9,004 nucleotides of DNA. Source: JBPCOI01 sp051000395. GTDB taxonomy: Bacteria; Actinomycetota; Actinomycetes; Mycobacteriales; Jatrophihabitantaceae. The stretch is from contig JBPCOI010000016.1 of the NCBI GenBank assembly GCA_051000395.1, positions 1 to 9,004 on the forward strand. Direction: 5' to 3'. Positions 1-5,423 of this stretch are shown here, piece by piece. Below the pieces are notes generated by a model. The model ran no database searches. It was not told the DNA's origin and saw nothing but the letters and a program-made list of their open reading frames with translations. The position numbers and the translations under genes are program-made. Every line of letters begins with the position of its first letter. Position 1 is the stretch's first letter.

Positions 1-155
1 ACTGCGGCGAACGGCTCTACGGCGAACAGCGCTGCGCCGACTGTGGCAGCTTCGCCCGCCGCGTCGGCATCGGCGGCCCCTGCCCACACTGCGACCAGCC
101 GGTCGCGCTGTCCGATCTACTCGACCAGGAGGTGATCACCGCGCCCAACCGATAG
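1..155 (+). CDS. Zinc-ribbon protein, C-terminal fragment (cut by window edge)
   Basis: Reading from base 3 gives 50 codons open from the window edge to a TAG at 153-155. The peptide starts CGERLYGEQRCADC and continues to GGPCPHC, giving two CxxC pairs (CADC and CPHC) plus an edge Cys whose partner presumably lies upstream. This is the pattern of a double zinc ribbon, probably the C-terminal metal-binding tail of a longer protein. I do not recognise the family securely. Similar tails occur in mobile-element or DNA-binding proteins of actinobacteria, and the decayed HTH gene that follows fits an accessory region, but this is inference. No start codon is visible because the gene begins outside the window. 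Confidence 0.6.
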   Translation, partial: CGERLYGEQRCADCGSFARRVGIGGPCPHCDQPVALSDLLDQEVITAPNR

Positions 156-198
156 CCTCAAACCGACCACCGAAGATCCACTGCCCTAGGGAATTTCG

Positions 199-471
199 GT
201 GATCGAAACTGCGGAAGTTCCAAGATCGGCGCCGGCGGCTGGCGCGGATCGCCGACTGCGCTGGGATCTGCCCCAGCTGCACGCCGCGCTCAACGACGAG
301 CGCCGCCGGCGCGGAATCACCTGGGCCGAACCGGCCCGCCGCGTTTGACTGCACGGCTGCTCCACTGACGAACCTGCGCACGGCTCGGCTGGCCGACATG
401 GCGCTCGTCATGCGCATCACCCAGTGGCTGGCGCGGCCAGCCGCGACTTCATCCATCCGGCCGAGTGGTGA
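199..471 (+). pseudogene. XRE-like helix-turn-helix gene broken by two frameshifts
   Basis: A GTG at 199, preceded by AGGGA at 187-191, opens a frame containing WDLPQLHAALNDERRRRGIT and then WAEPARRV before a TGA at 346-348. Moving one base forward, at a TTT run (344-346), restores DCTAAPLTNLRTARLADMAL and then VMRITQWLARPAA. A second shift near 444-447, where one G seems missing, returns to the first frame and gives FIHPAEW and TGA at 469-471. The joined product is about 90 residues with the layout of short actinobacterial XRE/Cro HTH proteins (an LHAAL..ER..RGLTW.ELAR start, then a recognition helix). A Pro replaces the usual Leu in the WAELAR motif, which also suggests loss of function. 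The gain and loss of one base cancel, so total length still divides by three. Sequencing error at the TTT run cannot be excluded. Long open frames crossing this area are chance extensions. Confidence 0.6.
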
Positions 472-511
472 AGGCTGCGCCCGCGAGTCGATCCTCCGCC
501 GGGCATCGAAA

Positions 512-892
512 TCAGTGCAGCAACTCGATGTGGCACTTGGGTCCGGGTGCGTTGGCCAAGCGCGCATCGGTGGTGAGCAGCTCAGTGGCGTCGGTCATCT
601 CGGCCAGCGCGACGTAGGTGGCGTCGTAGGCGGTGAGGTTGTGCCGCAACGTCCACATCCTGGCGCGGAGCCAGTCGGCTGGGAACCTGGTCAGGCTGAG
701 TTGGGTGAAGCCTTCCAGCGCCAGGTTGCCTTGTTCTTCGGTGAGGATCCTGCGGCGGACCAGGCCTCGCAGCACGTGGGTGACTTCGCTGTCGACCAGG
801 TGGGGAGCGGCCAGTTCCTCGTCGCCGAGCCGGTCAGGGTCGAGGTTGCCGGCGAGCAGTTCCACCACGACGCCGGCGTCGACGATCCTCAA
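512..892 (-). CDS. vapC: VapC-family PIN-domain toxin
   Basis: This 126-residue protein is a complete PIN-domain ribonuclease, the toxin of a type II toxin-antitoxin pair; family members are Mg-dependent RNases that cleave tRNA or rRNA and slow growth. All four acidic active-site positions are present: D5 (RIVDAG), E36 (DSEVTHVLR), D90 (YDATYVALAE) and D109 (TTDARLA). The start is a TTG at 892-890 that overlaps the antitoxin stop in TTGA. Later GTG codons would remove D5, so TTG is needed for activity. Translation is therefore probably coupled to the antitoxin and initiated weakly, which keeps toxin below antitoxin. Nothing suggests decay. The RNA target cannot be read from the sequence. Confidence 0.9.
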   Translation of the reverse strand: MRIVDAGVVVELLAGNLDPDRLGDEELAAPHLVDSEVTHVLRGLVRRRILTEEQGNLALEGFTQLSLTRFPADWLRARMWTLRHNLTAYDATYVALAEMTDATELLTTDARLANAPGPKCHIELLH

Positions 893-1131
893 TCGCCGCG
901 ACCCTCGTGGAGCACTGACAAGATCGTGTCGCGGTCCGGGCGGCCCTGGACCTTGGCCTGGGTCCCGCGAATGACCGCGGCGTTGTCCTGCACGACCTGT
1001 CGACGTTTGGCGAGGTGCGCCAGTTCGTGCAGCATGTACCTGGTCAGCGACAGTCCTTGCGCCTCAGCGGCTTCGACGAGGGCGTCGTGGACATCGTCGG
1101 GGACGTCGCGGATGTGCAGGACCTTCGGCAT
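889..1131 (-). CDS. vapB: FitA/VapB-type ribbon-helix-helix antitoxin
   Basis: This 80-residue antitoxin lies directly upstream of the PIN toxin. Residues 4-42 (VLHIRDVPDDVHDALVEAAE, then AQGLSLTRYMLHELAHLAK) match the FitA-like ribbon-helix-helix DNA-binding domain: a beta strand, then two helices with the SLTRYML turn. The tail (about 45-80, charged) would wrap the toxin and block its active site. I chose ATG at 1131 because the domain starts at once after it and because a -10 box (TATGAT, 1143-1138) lies so that transcription should start at that A. A longer in-frame extension reaching 1353 runs through the palindrome and lacks family features. In this family the antitoxin, alone and with toxin, represses its own operon; the inverted repeat at 1143-1177 is the obvious operator. 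Confidence 0.87.
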   Translation of the reverse strand: MPKVLHIRDVPDDVHDALVEAAEAQGLSLTRYMLHELAHLAKRRQVVQDNAAVIRGTQAKVQGRPDRDTILSVLHEGRGD

Positions 1132-1137
1132 GCCACA

Positions 1138-1143
1138 ATCATA
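1138..1143 (-). promoter_or_regulatory. -10 box of the toxin-antitoxin operon, predicted leaderless
   Basis: On the minus strand TATGAT (5 of 6 matches to TATAAT) ends seven bases before the A of the antitoxin ATG, so the predicted transcript starts at or beside the start codon with no 5' leader. Leaderless mRNAs are common in actinobacteria. No convincing -35 hexamer is seen at 17 +/- 1 bp; that area is filled by the inverted repeat. Confidence 0.5.
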
Positions 1144-1177
1144 CAGTCCATGGGTGCATATTGCACCCATGGACTGT
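1143..1177. promoter_or_regulatory. 35-bp perfect inverted repeat, probable antitoxin operator
   Basis: Left arm ACAGTCCATGGGTGCA (1143-1158) and right arm TGCACCCATGGACTGT (1162-1177) are exact reverse complements around a TAT centre. The element ends 11 bases upstream of the antitoxin ATG and overlaps the first base of the -10 box, so a bound ribbon-helix-helix complex would cover the promoter. Arms of this length suit two antitoxin dimers bridged by toxin. The symmetry is seen directly; the operator role is inferred from position and family habit. Confidence 0.75.
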
Positions 1178-1464
1178 CGACAGAGCATCCGTAGCCGGGC
1201 GCACCGTGTCTGGTGGTCAGCGCTCTCGGTTACGCGGGTGGTCCCTGGCCGTTCGCTCGTCCCGTGCTGGTAGTTGCCGGTCAAGCGGGCCATCCAGGGG
1301 CGGGCCACCGTCACGCCACCCGAAGTCAGGAGTTGCAGATGGGTGTCGGTCATACGCCCGTCCTCGCCCGGACTGGAGGCGAACGCAACGGCATTACCTG
1401 ACGATCTTGCTCATCCCGGGTAGCCAGATCTCGGGGTGCCGGACCTGCCTGGCATGGTGACGGT
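1178..1464. other. Intergenic stretch without a supported gene
   Basis: This 287-base gap separates the toxin-antitoxin operator from the SRPBCC gene. Short open frames on both strands show no family motif or good ribosome site. It presumably carries the promoter of the SRPBCC gene, but I see no clear -35/-10 pair. It is also a plausible boundary between the accessory left side and the core-like right side. Confidence 0.4.
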
Positions 1465-1863
1465 ATGGCATCGGACTCGCGACACATCAGCACGCGGATC
1501 GATCGACCCGCCGACGAGGTCTATGACTACGCACTGGACCCGGCCAACCTGCCGACGTGGGCGCCAGGACTGGGGTCCTCCGTCGAGCTGCTCAACGGAC
1601 AATGGATTGCGGAGTCCCCGATGGGACGTGTCACCGTCTCTTTCGTGCCCCGCAACGAGTACGGCGTCCTGGACCACGACGTGACCCTGCCGTCGGGCGA
1701 AACGGTGCACAACCCGATGCGCGTCATCGCCGACGGCGCTGCCTGCGAAGTGGTGTTCACGCAGCGTCGGCAACCGGGCATGAGTGAGGCAGACTTCGCG
1801 CGCGACGCAGCTGCGGTATCAGCAGACCTCGACACGCTCAAGCGTCTGCTCGAACGCCGGTAA
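1465..1863 (+). CDS. SRPBCC/START-like domain protein
   Basis: This 132-residue protein has the layout of the SRPBCC (polyketide cyclase/START-like) superfamily, a helix-grip fold with a hydrophobic pocket for a small ligand. It shows the first strand and the usual N-terminal motif HISTRIDRPADEVYDYALDP followed by ANLPTWAPG, then alternating strands (WIAESPMGRVTVSFVPRNEY, VLDHDVTLPSG, CEVVFTQRR) and a long C-terminal helix (ADFARDAAAVSADLDTLKRL). There is no signal peptide, so it should be cytoplasmic. The ATG at 1465 fits the domain start; no strong Shine-Dalgarno precedes it (only GACGGT). It stands alone, so neither ligand nor reaction can be named. Family members include cyclases, lipid-binding proteins and many uncharacterised actinobacterial proteins. 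Confidence 0.8.
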   Translation: MASDSRHISTRIDRPADEVYDYALDPANLPTWAPGLGSSVELLNGQWIAESPMGRVTVSFVPRNEYGVLDHDVTLPSGETVHNPMRVIADGAACEVVFTQRRQPGMSEADFARDAAAVSADLDTLKRLLERR

Positions 1864-1998
1864 GGGATCGCTTTCTGACCGAGTTCAGGGGCGTCGCTGC
1901 GCGGCAATCCGCTCGTCAGCGGCGCTCGTTGGCAGTATTCGCAGACCGGCAGCGGAAGGGCCGACATCCCGGTGCGCGCGGGAGCCGATCGGAAACGG

Positions 1999-2178
1999 TC
2001 AGTGACGGGTCGGGACCGCCGGGGCAGCCACTCCGGCGCGCAGCTCGCCACCCTCGCAACACGGCAGCAGGAAATGGCACTCGGGGCAGATCCACTTCGA
2101 GCCGTTGCCGTACGGACGCAGGTCGGCACGCCCGCACGCCGGGCACGGCTCCGGATGCGACGTACACGTCTGGCTCAC
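1999..2178 (-). CDS. Small zinc-ribbon protein
   Basis: A 59-residue frame from GTG at 2178 carries CPACGRADLRPYGNGSKW then ICPECHFLLPCCEG, two CxxC knuckles 17 residues apart (a classic zinc ribbon), plus a trailing CC. The frame stays open upstream to a TTG at 2229, but the extra residues (MGRVSRQDAWGRANVRA) look non-conserved; the GTG start is my choice, with no strong Shine-Dalgarno at either. The ribbon is too regular to be a chance frame. Such mini-proteins are usually nucleic-acid or protein binders; function is unknown. It lies downstream of the anti-sigma gene on the same strand (94 bases) and could be read through from it. Confidence 0.6.
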   Translation of the reverse strand: MSQTCTSHPEPCPACGRADLRPYGNGSKWICPECHFLLPCCEGGELRAGVAAPAVPTRH

Positions 2179-2272
2179 GGCCCGAACGTTAGCGCGGCCC
2201 CAAGCGTCCTGGCGCGAAACACGCCCCAATACACCGCGAGCGTGGATCAGCTGCGGCTGCGCTTAGAAGGGC

Positions 2273-2992
2273 CTACGTGCGGTAGGAGCCGCGCAGCACG
2301 CTCACGCCGCTGTAGACGTAGCTCGCCGAAGCGACGTCCTGCACGCTGACCTGGATGGCGCTGTAGCTCTTGAGCAAGCTGCTGGGCACGGTGAGATCCG
2401 CCTTGCCGTTGCTGCCGATCCAGCCCACTGGCCGCATGCGGCGACCGGAAGCGTCGGTCAGCCAGACCTCGTACCGGTGCTGCGCGTCCAGGCTGGGCAG
2501 CGAGGCTGCGTCGACCTTCAGCTGGTCCTGATCGACGATCTGCGCCTGCGCCGAAGTCGTACCGCTGCCGAATGCGGAGAGGGCGACCGTGCGCGCCGAT
2601 GGCGTCGACTCACCGAGGTGGGACACCAGCACCGTGCCGCCGCCGCCGATCAGCACCCCCGCGGCAACCGCCGCGACGGCGTAGAGCGGGCGGCGCCGTG
2701 AAGTGCGTCCTGAGGTCGTGACCTCGGTCCGGACCTGTTCGAAAACGGCCGACATGTCCGGCAGCGCCGCGGCTGGCTGTGCGGTCTGCTCCGGCGCCTG
2801 CGCAGACCGGCCCACGATCTCCGGCGCGAACCGGTGGGCGGAGGTCAGCGACGCGTGCGCCACGACGGCGGACACCAGCTCCTGCTGACAGTCCGCGCAC
2901 TCGCGCAGGTGGACGGCGGCGTCGATGACCGCATCTCGGCTAGCTTCACCGGTCAGGAGCCGGGGAAGCTCGTCAGCGACGTGTGCGCTCAT
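2273..2992 (-). CDS. Membrane anti-sigma factor, RskA-like, with zinc-finger N-terminus
   Basis: This 239-residue protein has the three parts of an ECF anti-sigma factor. Residues 1-60 form the cytoplasmic anti-sigma domain with the zinc-binding Hx3CxxC motif (H28, C32, C35 in HLRECADC). A low-complexity linker follows, then one membrane segment at about 102-124 (PLYAVAAVAAGVLIGGGGTV, preceded by RTSRRR, hence inside). Residues 130-239 resemble the extracytoplasmic RskA C-terminal domain (RYEVWLTDASGRRMRPVGWI, then a strand-rich tail). It should hold the upstream sigma factor at the membrane and release it after signal-driven proteolysis. ATG at 2992 has a good AGGAG (3004-3000). It lies 67 bp after the sigma gene, same strand, so the two are very likely co-transcribed. 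The signal is unknown. Confidence 0.88.
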   Translation of the reverse strand: MSAHVADELPRLLTGEASRDAVIDAAVHLRECADCQQELVSAVVAHASLTSAHRFAPEIVGRSAQAPEQTAQPAAALPDMSAVFEQVRTEVTTSGRTSRRRPLYAVAAVAAGVLIGGGGTVLVSHLGESTPSARTVALSAFGSGTTSAQAQIVDQDQLKVDAASLPSLDAQHRYEVWLTDASGRRMRPVGWIGSNGKADLTVPSSLLKSYSAIQVSVQDVASASYVYSGVSVLRGSYRT

Positions 2993-3059
2993 CGGTTCAC
3001 TCCTGGGCTCGTGGTCGGTACTGCGTGCGGGAAGGACGCGGAACTCGCGGCGGTGCGGC

Positions 3060-3620
3060 TCATCGCAGTTCCCGGGTGTTCTCTAATAGTCCGGCCATCC
3101 GCTGCAGGCCGCGTGAGGTGCGCGTCTTCACCGTGCCGAGCGGGATGTCCAGTGCGAGAGCTATCTCGGTCTGCGTGTACCCCTCGAAGTAGGCCAGCTC
3201 GATGACTTCGCGCTGTAGGTCGGGCAGGAGATCGAGTGCGCTGCGGACCTCGTCGGCCCAGACCAGGCGTTCGGCGATCTCGCGCCCGTCGTCACCGGTG
3301 ATCTCGCGCATCGAGTCCAGCGGCACCACGACGTCCCGTCGTTTGCGGAGGTGGTCGATCGCGCGCTTGCGAGCGATGCCGAGCACCCAGCCGCGCAAGG
3401 ACAAGTTCGGGTCATAGCGTTCGTGAACCCGCCACACCTCGTAGAACACCCGCTGCATGACGTCCTCGATGTCGGGCTGCGGGACGTAGCGGGACAGGTA
3501 GGACATGACGAGCGGTCCGAACGTGCGATAACACTCCTCCAGCGCTTCGGGCTGTCCCTGGACGAGGCGTTCGCCGACATCGGACGGAGCGGGGTCCACG
3601 GTGCTGTATTCGTCGGGCAC
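3060..3620 (-). CDS. ECF sigma factor (SigK-like group)
   Basis: This 186-residue protein is a group 4 (ECF) sigma factor with only regions 2 and 4. Region 2 (about 26-95) includes the -10 recognition and core-binding segments PQPDIEDVMQRVFYEVWR and LRGWVLGIARKRAIDHLRKR. Region 4 (about 122-176) carries the -35-binding helix-turn-helix LLPDLQREVIELAYFEGYTQ followed by TEIALALDIPLGTVKTRTSR. No extra C-terminal domain is present. The start is GTG at 3620 with GGAG at 3629-3626, five bases away. The adjacent RskA-like anti-sigma gene points to a SigK-type system; this grouping is by partner and gene order, not by phylogeny. It should direct RNA polymerase to a small regulon, possibly including its own operon and the divergent lipoprotein gene; I could not find a matching ECF promoter in the 112 bp between them. 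Confidence 0.92.
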   Translation of the reverse strand: MPDEYSTVDPAPSDVGERLVQGQPEALEECYRTFGPLVMSYLSRYVPQPDIEDVMQRVFYEVWRVHERYDPNLSLRGWVLGIARKRAIDHLRKRRDVVVPLDSMREITGDDGREIAERLVWADEVRSALDLLPDLQREVIELAYFEGYTQTEIALALDIPLGTVKTRTSRGLQRMAGLLENTRELR

Positions 3621-3680
3621 GCGGTCTCCGGTTCCGTCGACGCAACGGCGCTCTCGGGCGCGACGCTACCCGCAACAGCT

Positions 3681-3698
3681 TCTATAGAGTCAGCTGAC
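3681..3698. promoter_or_regulatory. Abutting palindromes in the divergent sigma/lipoprotein promoter region
   Basis: TCTATAGA (3681-3688) is followed at once by GTCAGCTGAC (3689-3698), both perfect palindromes. The AT-rich first element holds TATAGA on both strands and could act as a -10 box for either gene. No matching -35 was found at normal spacing, so this is only a candidate site. Confidence 0.3.
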
Positions 3699-3732
3699 GG
3701 GGTCGCGACGGGCGATCCGGGGACGGGGACCG

Positions 3733-4227
3733 ATGCGCCAGACGATGGTGGCCGCAGTCGCGGCGCTGTCGGCGATCGTCGTGGCCGGATGCTCGTCGGT
3801 CCCGCATCCCGCAAACAGCGCTGCCGCCGCGAGCACGCCCACGTCGGTCACCGCTGCGCCAAGTGGGACCACCGGTTCGACGGGTGCGGCCCTGCTGAAC
3901 GAAGTGCGTGCCTGGTACGACCGGGTGAACCCCGCCTTCGCGGCCATCCAGCAGGACACCAAGGCCATCGCCTCGGCGGCGGGCCGGCGCAACGTCGCCG
4001 AGGTGCAGCTGGGGTGCGGGCACCTGAAGGTGGATGCCGCAGCGGCCGCCGCGCAACCGCCCGCGCCGCAGCAGCAGCTCGCCCGGGTGGTCGCCGCCGG
4101 TATCGCCGACTATCAGCGCGGCGCGGCCTCGTGCCTGAACGGCGACCTGCCGAGCACCACCCAGGCGCTCAACCAGGGCGCGGCCTACCTCAACCAGGCC
4201 GCTTCGATCATGGCCAACCTGAGCTAG
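3733..4227 (+). CDS. Ala-rich secreted lipoprotein, function unknown
   Basis: The 164-residue product begins with a lipoprotein signal peptide: MRQTM, a hydrophobic stretch (about 6-18) and the lipobox VVAGC with the lipidated Cys at 20. A flexible Ser/Thr/Ala/Pro linker follows (21-50), then a mostly helical domain (about 52-164) with two further Cys (C95, C134) that could form a disulfide outside the membrane. The protein should be anchored to the outer face of the cytoplasmic membrane. I recognise no family. It is transcribed away from the ECF sigma operon, which suggests, without proof, that it belongs to that regulon. A GGGGA lies just before the ATG. Its stop overlaps the stop of the convergent fahA. 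Confidence 0.8.
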   Translation: MRQTMVAAVAALSAIVVAGCSSVPHPANSAAAASTPTSVTAAPSGTTGSTGAALLNEVRAWYDRVNPAFAAIQQDTKAIASAAGRRNVAEVQLGCGHLKVDAAAAAAQPPAPQQQLARVVAAGIADYQRGAASCLNGDLPSTTQALNQGAAYLNQAASIMANLS

Positions 4228-5423
4228 TCGGCGGCCGCCGGCTGGGCGACGATGCGGCCGCGGACCTCGCCCAGCCCGATCGGTGCGCGCGGTCCTGGGG
4301 CGGTGGCCGTGATGACGACCTCGTCGCCGTCCTCGAGGAAGCCGCGCTCCGTACCGTCGGCGAGCACGATCGGCTCGCTGCCGTTCCAGGTGAGTTCCAG
4401 CAGGCTGCCGCGTTCCTCGCGCGCGGCGCCGCTGACAGTGCCCGAGGCGTAGAGGTCCCCCGTGCGCAGGCTCGCACCGTTCACGCTCAGGTGCGCCAGC
4501 ATCTGGGCGGGCGTCCAGTACATCCCGGCGAACGGCGGCCGCGAGACGACCGCACCGTTCAGCGTCACCGTCAGCGTCAGATCCAGACCGGACGGCGTGG
4601 CCGAGTCGTCCAGGTACGGCAGCGGCTCGGGCGTGCGCTGCGGCGGGACGACCCAGGCCGCCGACAGGGCGTCGAGCGGGGTGATCCAGGCGGCGACGGA
4701 CGTGGCGAACGACTTGCCCAGGAACGGCCCGAGGGGCACGTACTCCCACGCCTGGATGTCGCGCGCGGACCAGTCGTTGAGCAGGCACACCCCGAAGACG
4801 TGCTCGGCGAAGTCGCCGACCGCGACCGAGGAACCGAGTGCGGTGCCCGTCCCGACCACGAACGCCACCTCCGCCTCGATGTCCAGCCGCCGTGACGGAC
4901 CGAAGCCGATCGAGCCGTCCGCGGCGCGCGACTGCCCGCGCGGACGGCGGATGTCGGTGCCCGAGACGACCACCGTGCCGGCCCGGCCGTGATAGCCGAT
5001 CGGCAGGTGCTTCCAGTTCGGGGTCAGCGCGTCGGCGTCGGGCCGGAAGATCCGTCCGACGTTGGTGGCGTGGTGCTCGGATGCGTAGAAGTCGACGTAG
5101 TCGGCCACCGTGAAGGCCAGCACCGGCGTGAGCACGGCGAGTGGCACGAGCAGCGGCTCGAGCGCGCCGCGGCGCCCGTCGCTACTCAGCCAGTGCGTGA
5201 GCTCGCGACGCACCGCAGTCCAGGTGGGTCGTCCGGCCGCGAGGAAGGCGTCGAGCGTGCCACCGGCGAACAGCTGCGCGTACTCGCCGATCCTGCCGAG
5301 CTCCAGGACGCGGTCGCCGACGCGGACCCCGGCGAAGCGGCGGCCGGTCCCGTCCTGGACGCAGCCGTAGGGCAGGTGGTCGATGCCGTACGGAGCGTCG
5401 GCAGCCAGCTGCAGCCAGGTCAC
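4224..5423 (-). CDS. fahA: Fumarylacetoacetase
   Basis: This enzyme hydrolyses fumarylacetoacetate to fumarate and acetoacetate, the last step of tyrosine/homogentisate degradation, in the cytoplasm. The 399-residue length is near that of mammalian FAH (about 420). Signature stretches are clear: DYVDFYASEHHATNVGRIFR, PNWKHLPIGYHGRAGTVVVS, LDIEAEVAFVVG, and CLLNDWSARDIQAWEYVPLG followed by PFLGKSF. By comparison with mammalian FAH numbering (offset about 15-16), metal ligands and catalytic residues are all kept: D111, H118, E183, E185, D217 and K237 (equivalent to D126, H133, E199, E201, D233, K253). The start is GTG at 5423, overlapping the upstream TGA as GTGA, so translation is coupled; a longer frame to 5480 begins with an unrelated Arg-rich stretch. 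The TAG stop shares CTAG with the convergent lipoprotein gene. Confidence 0.95.
   Translation of the reverse strand: MTWLQLAADAPYGIDHLPYGCVQDGTGRRFAGVRVGDRVLELGRIGEYAQLFAGGTLDAFLAAGRPTWTAVRRELTHWLSSDGRRGALEPLLVPLAVLTPVLAFTVADYVDFYASEHHATNVGRIFRPDADALTPNWKHLPIGYHGRAGTVVVSGTDIRRPRGQSRAADGSIGFGPSRRLDIEAEVAFVVGTGTALGSSVAVGDFAEHVFGVCLLNDWSARDIQAWEYVPLGPFLGKSFATSVAAWITPLDALSAAWVVPPQRTPEPLPYLDDSATPSGLDLTLTVTLNGAVVSRPPFAGMYWTPAQMLAHLSVNGASLRTGDLYASGTVSGAAREERGSLLELTWNGSEPIVLADGTERGFLEDGDEVVITATAPGPRAPIGLGEVRGRIVAQPAAAD

Noticed and set aside
398..1273. Plus-strand open frame of 291 codons
   Set aside because: Its first 25 or so codons are the shifted part of the HTH pseudogene; the rest is antisense to the toxin-antitoxin genes.
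1132..1353. N-terminal extension of the antitoxin
   Set aside because: It would translate the palindrome and has no ribbon-helix-helix features; ATG at 1131 fits the promoter and domain better.
4229..4240. CGGCGGCCGCCG palindrome near the end of fahA as a terminator
   Set aside because: It lies inside the fahA coding region, has no loop or T-run, and such GC palindromes are expected by chance here.
3682..4788. Minus-strand open frame of 368 codons
   Set aside because: It runs antisense to the lipoprotein gene and in another frame through fahA; composition is Arg-rich and no domain is visible.
3351..4895. Plus-strand open frame of 514 codons
   Set aside because: It lies antisense to the sigma factor and fahA and out of frame over the lipoprotein. 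The product is Arg/Gly-rich without motifs, which is typical of GC-rich shadow frames.
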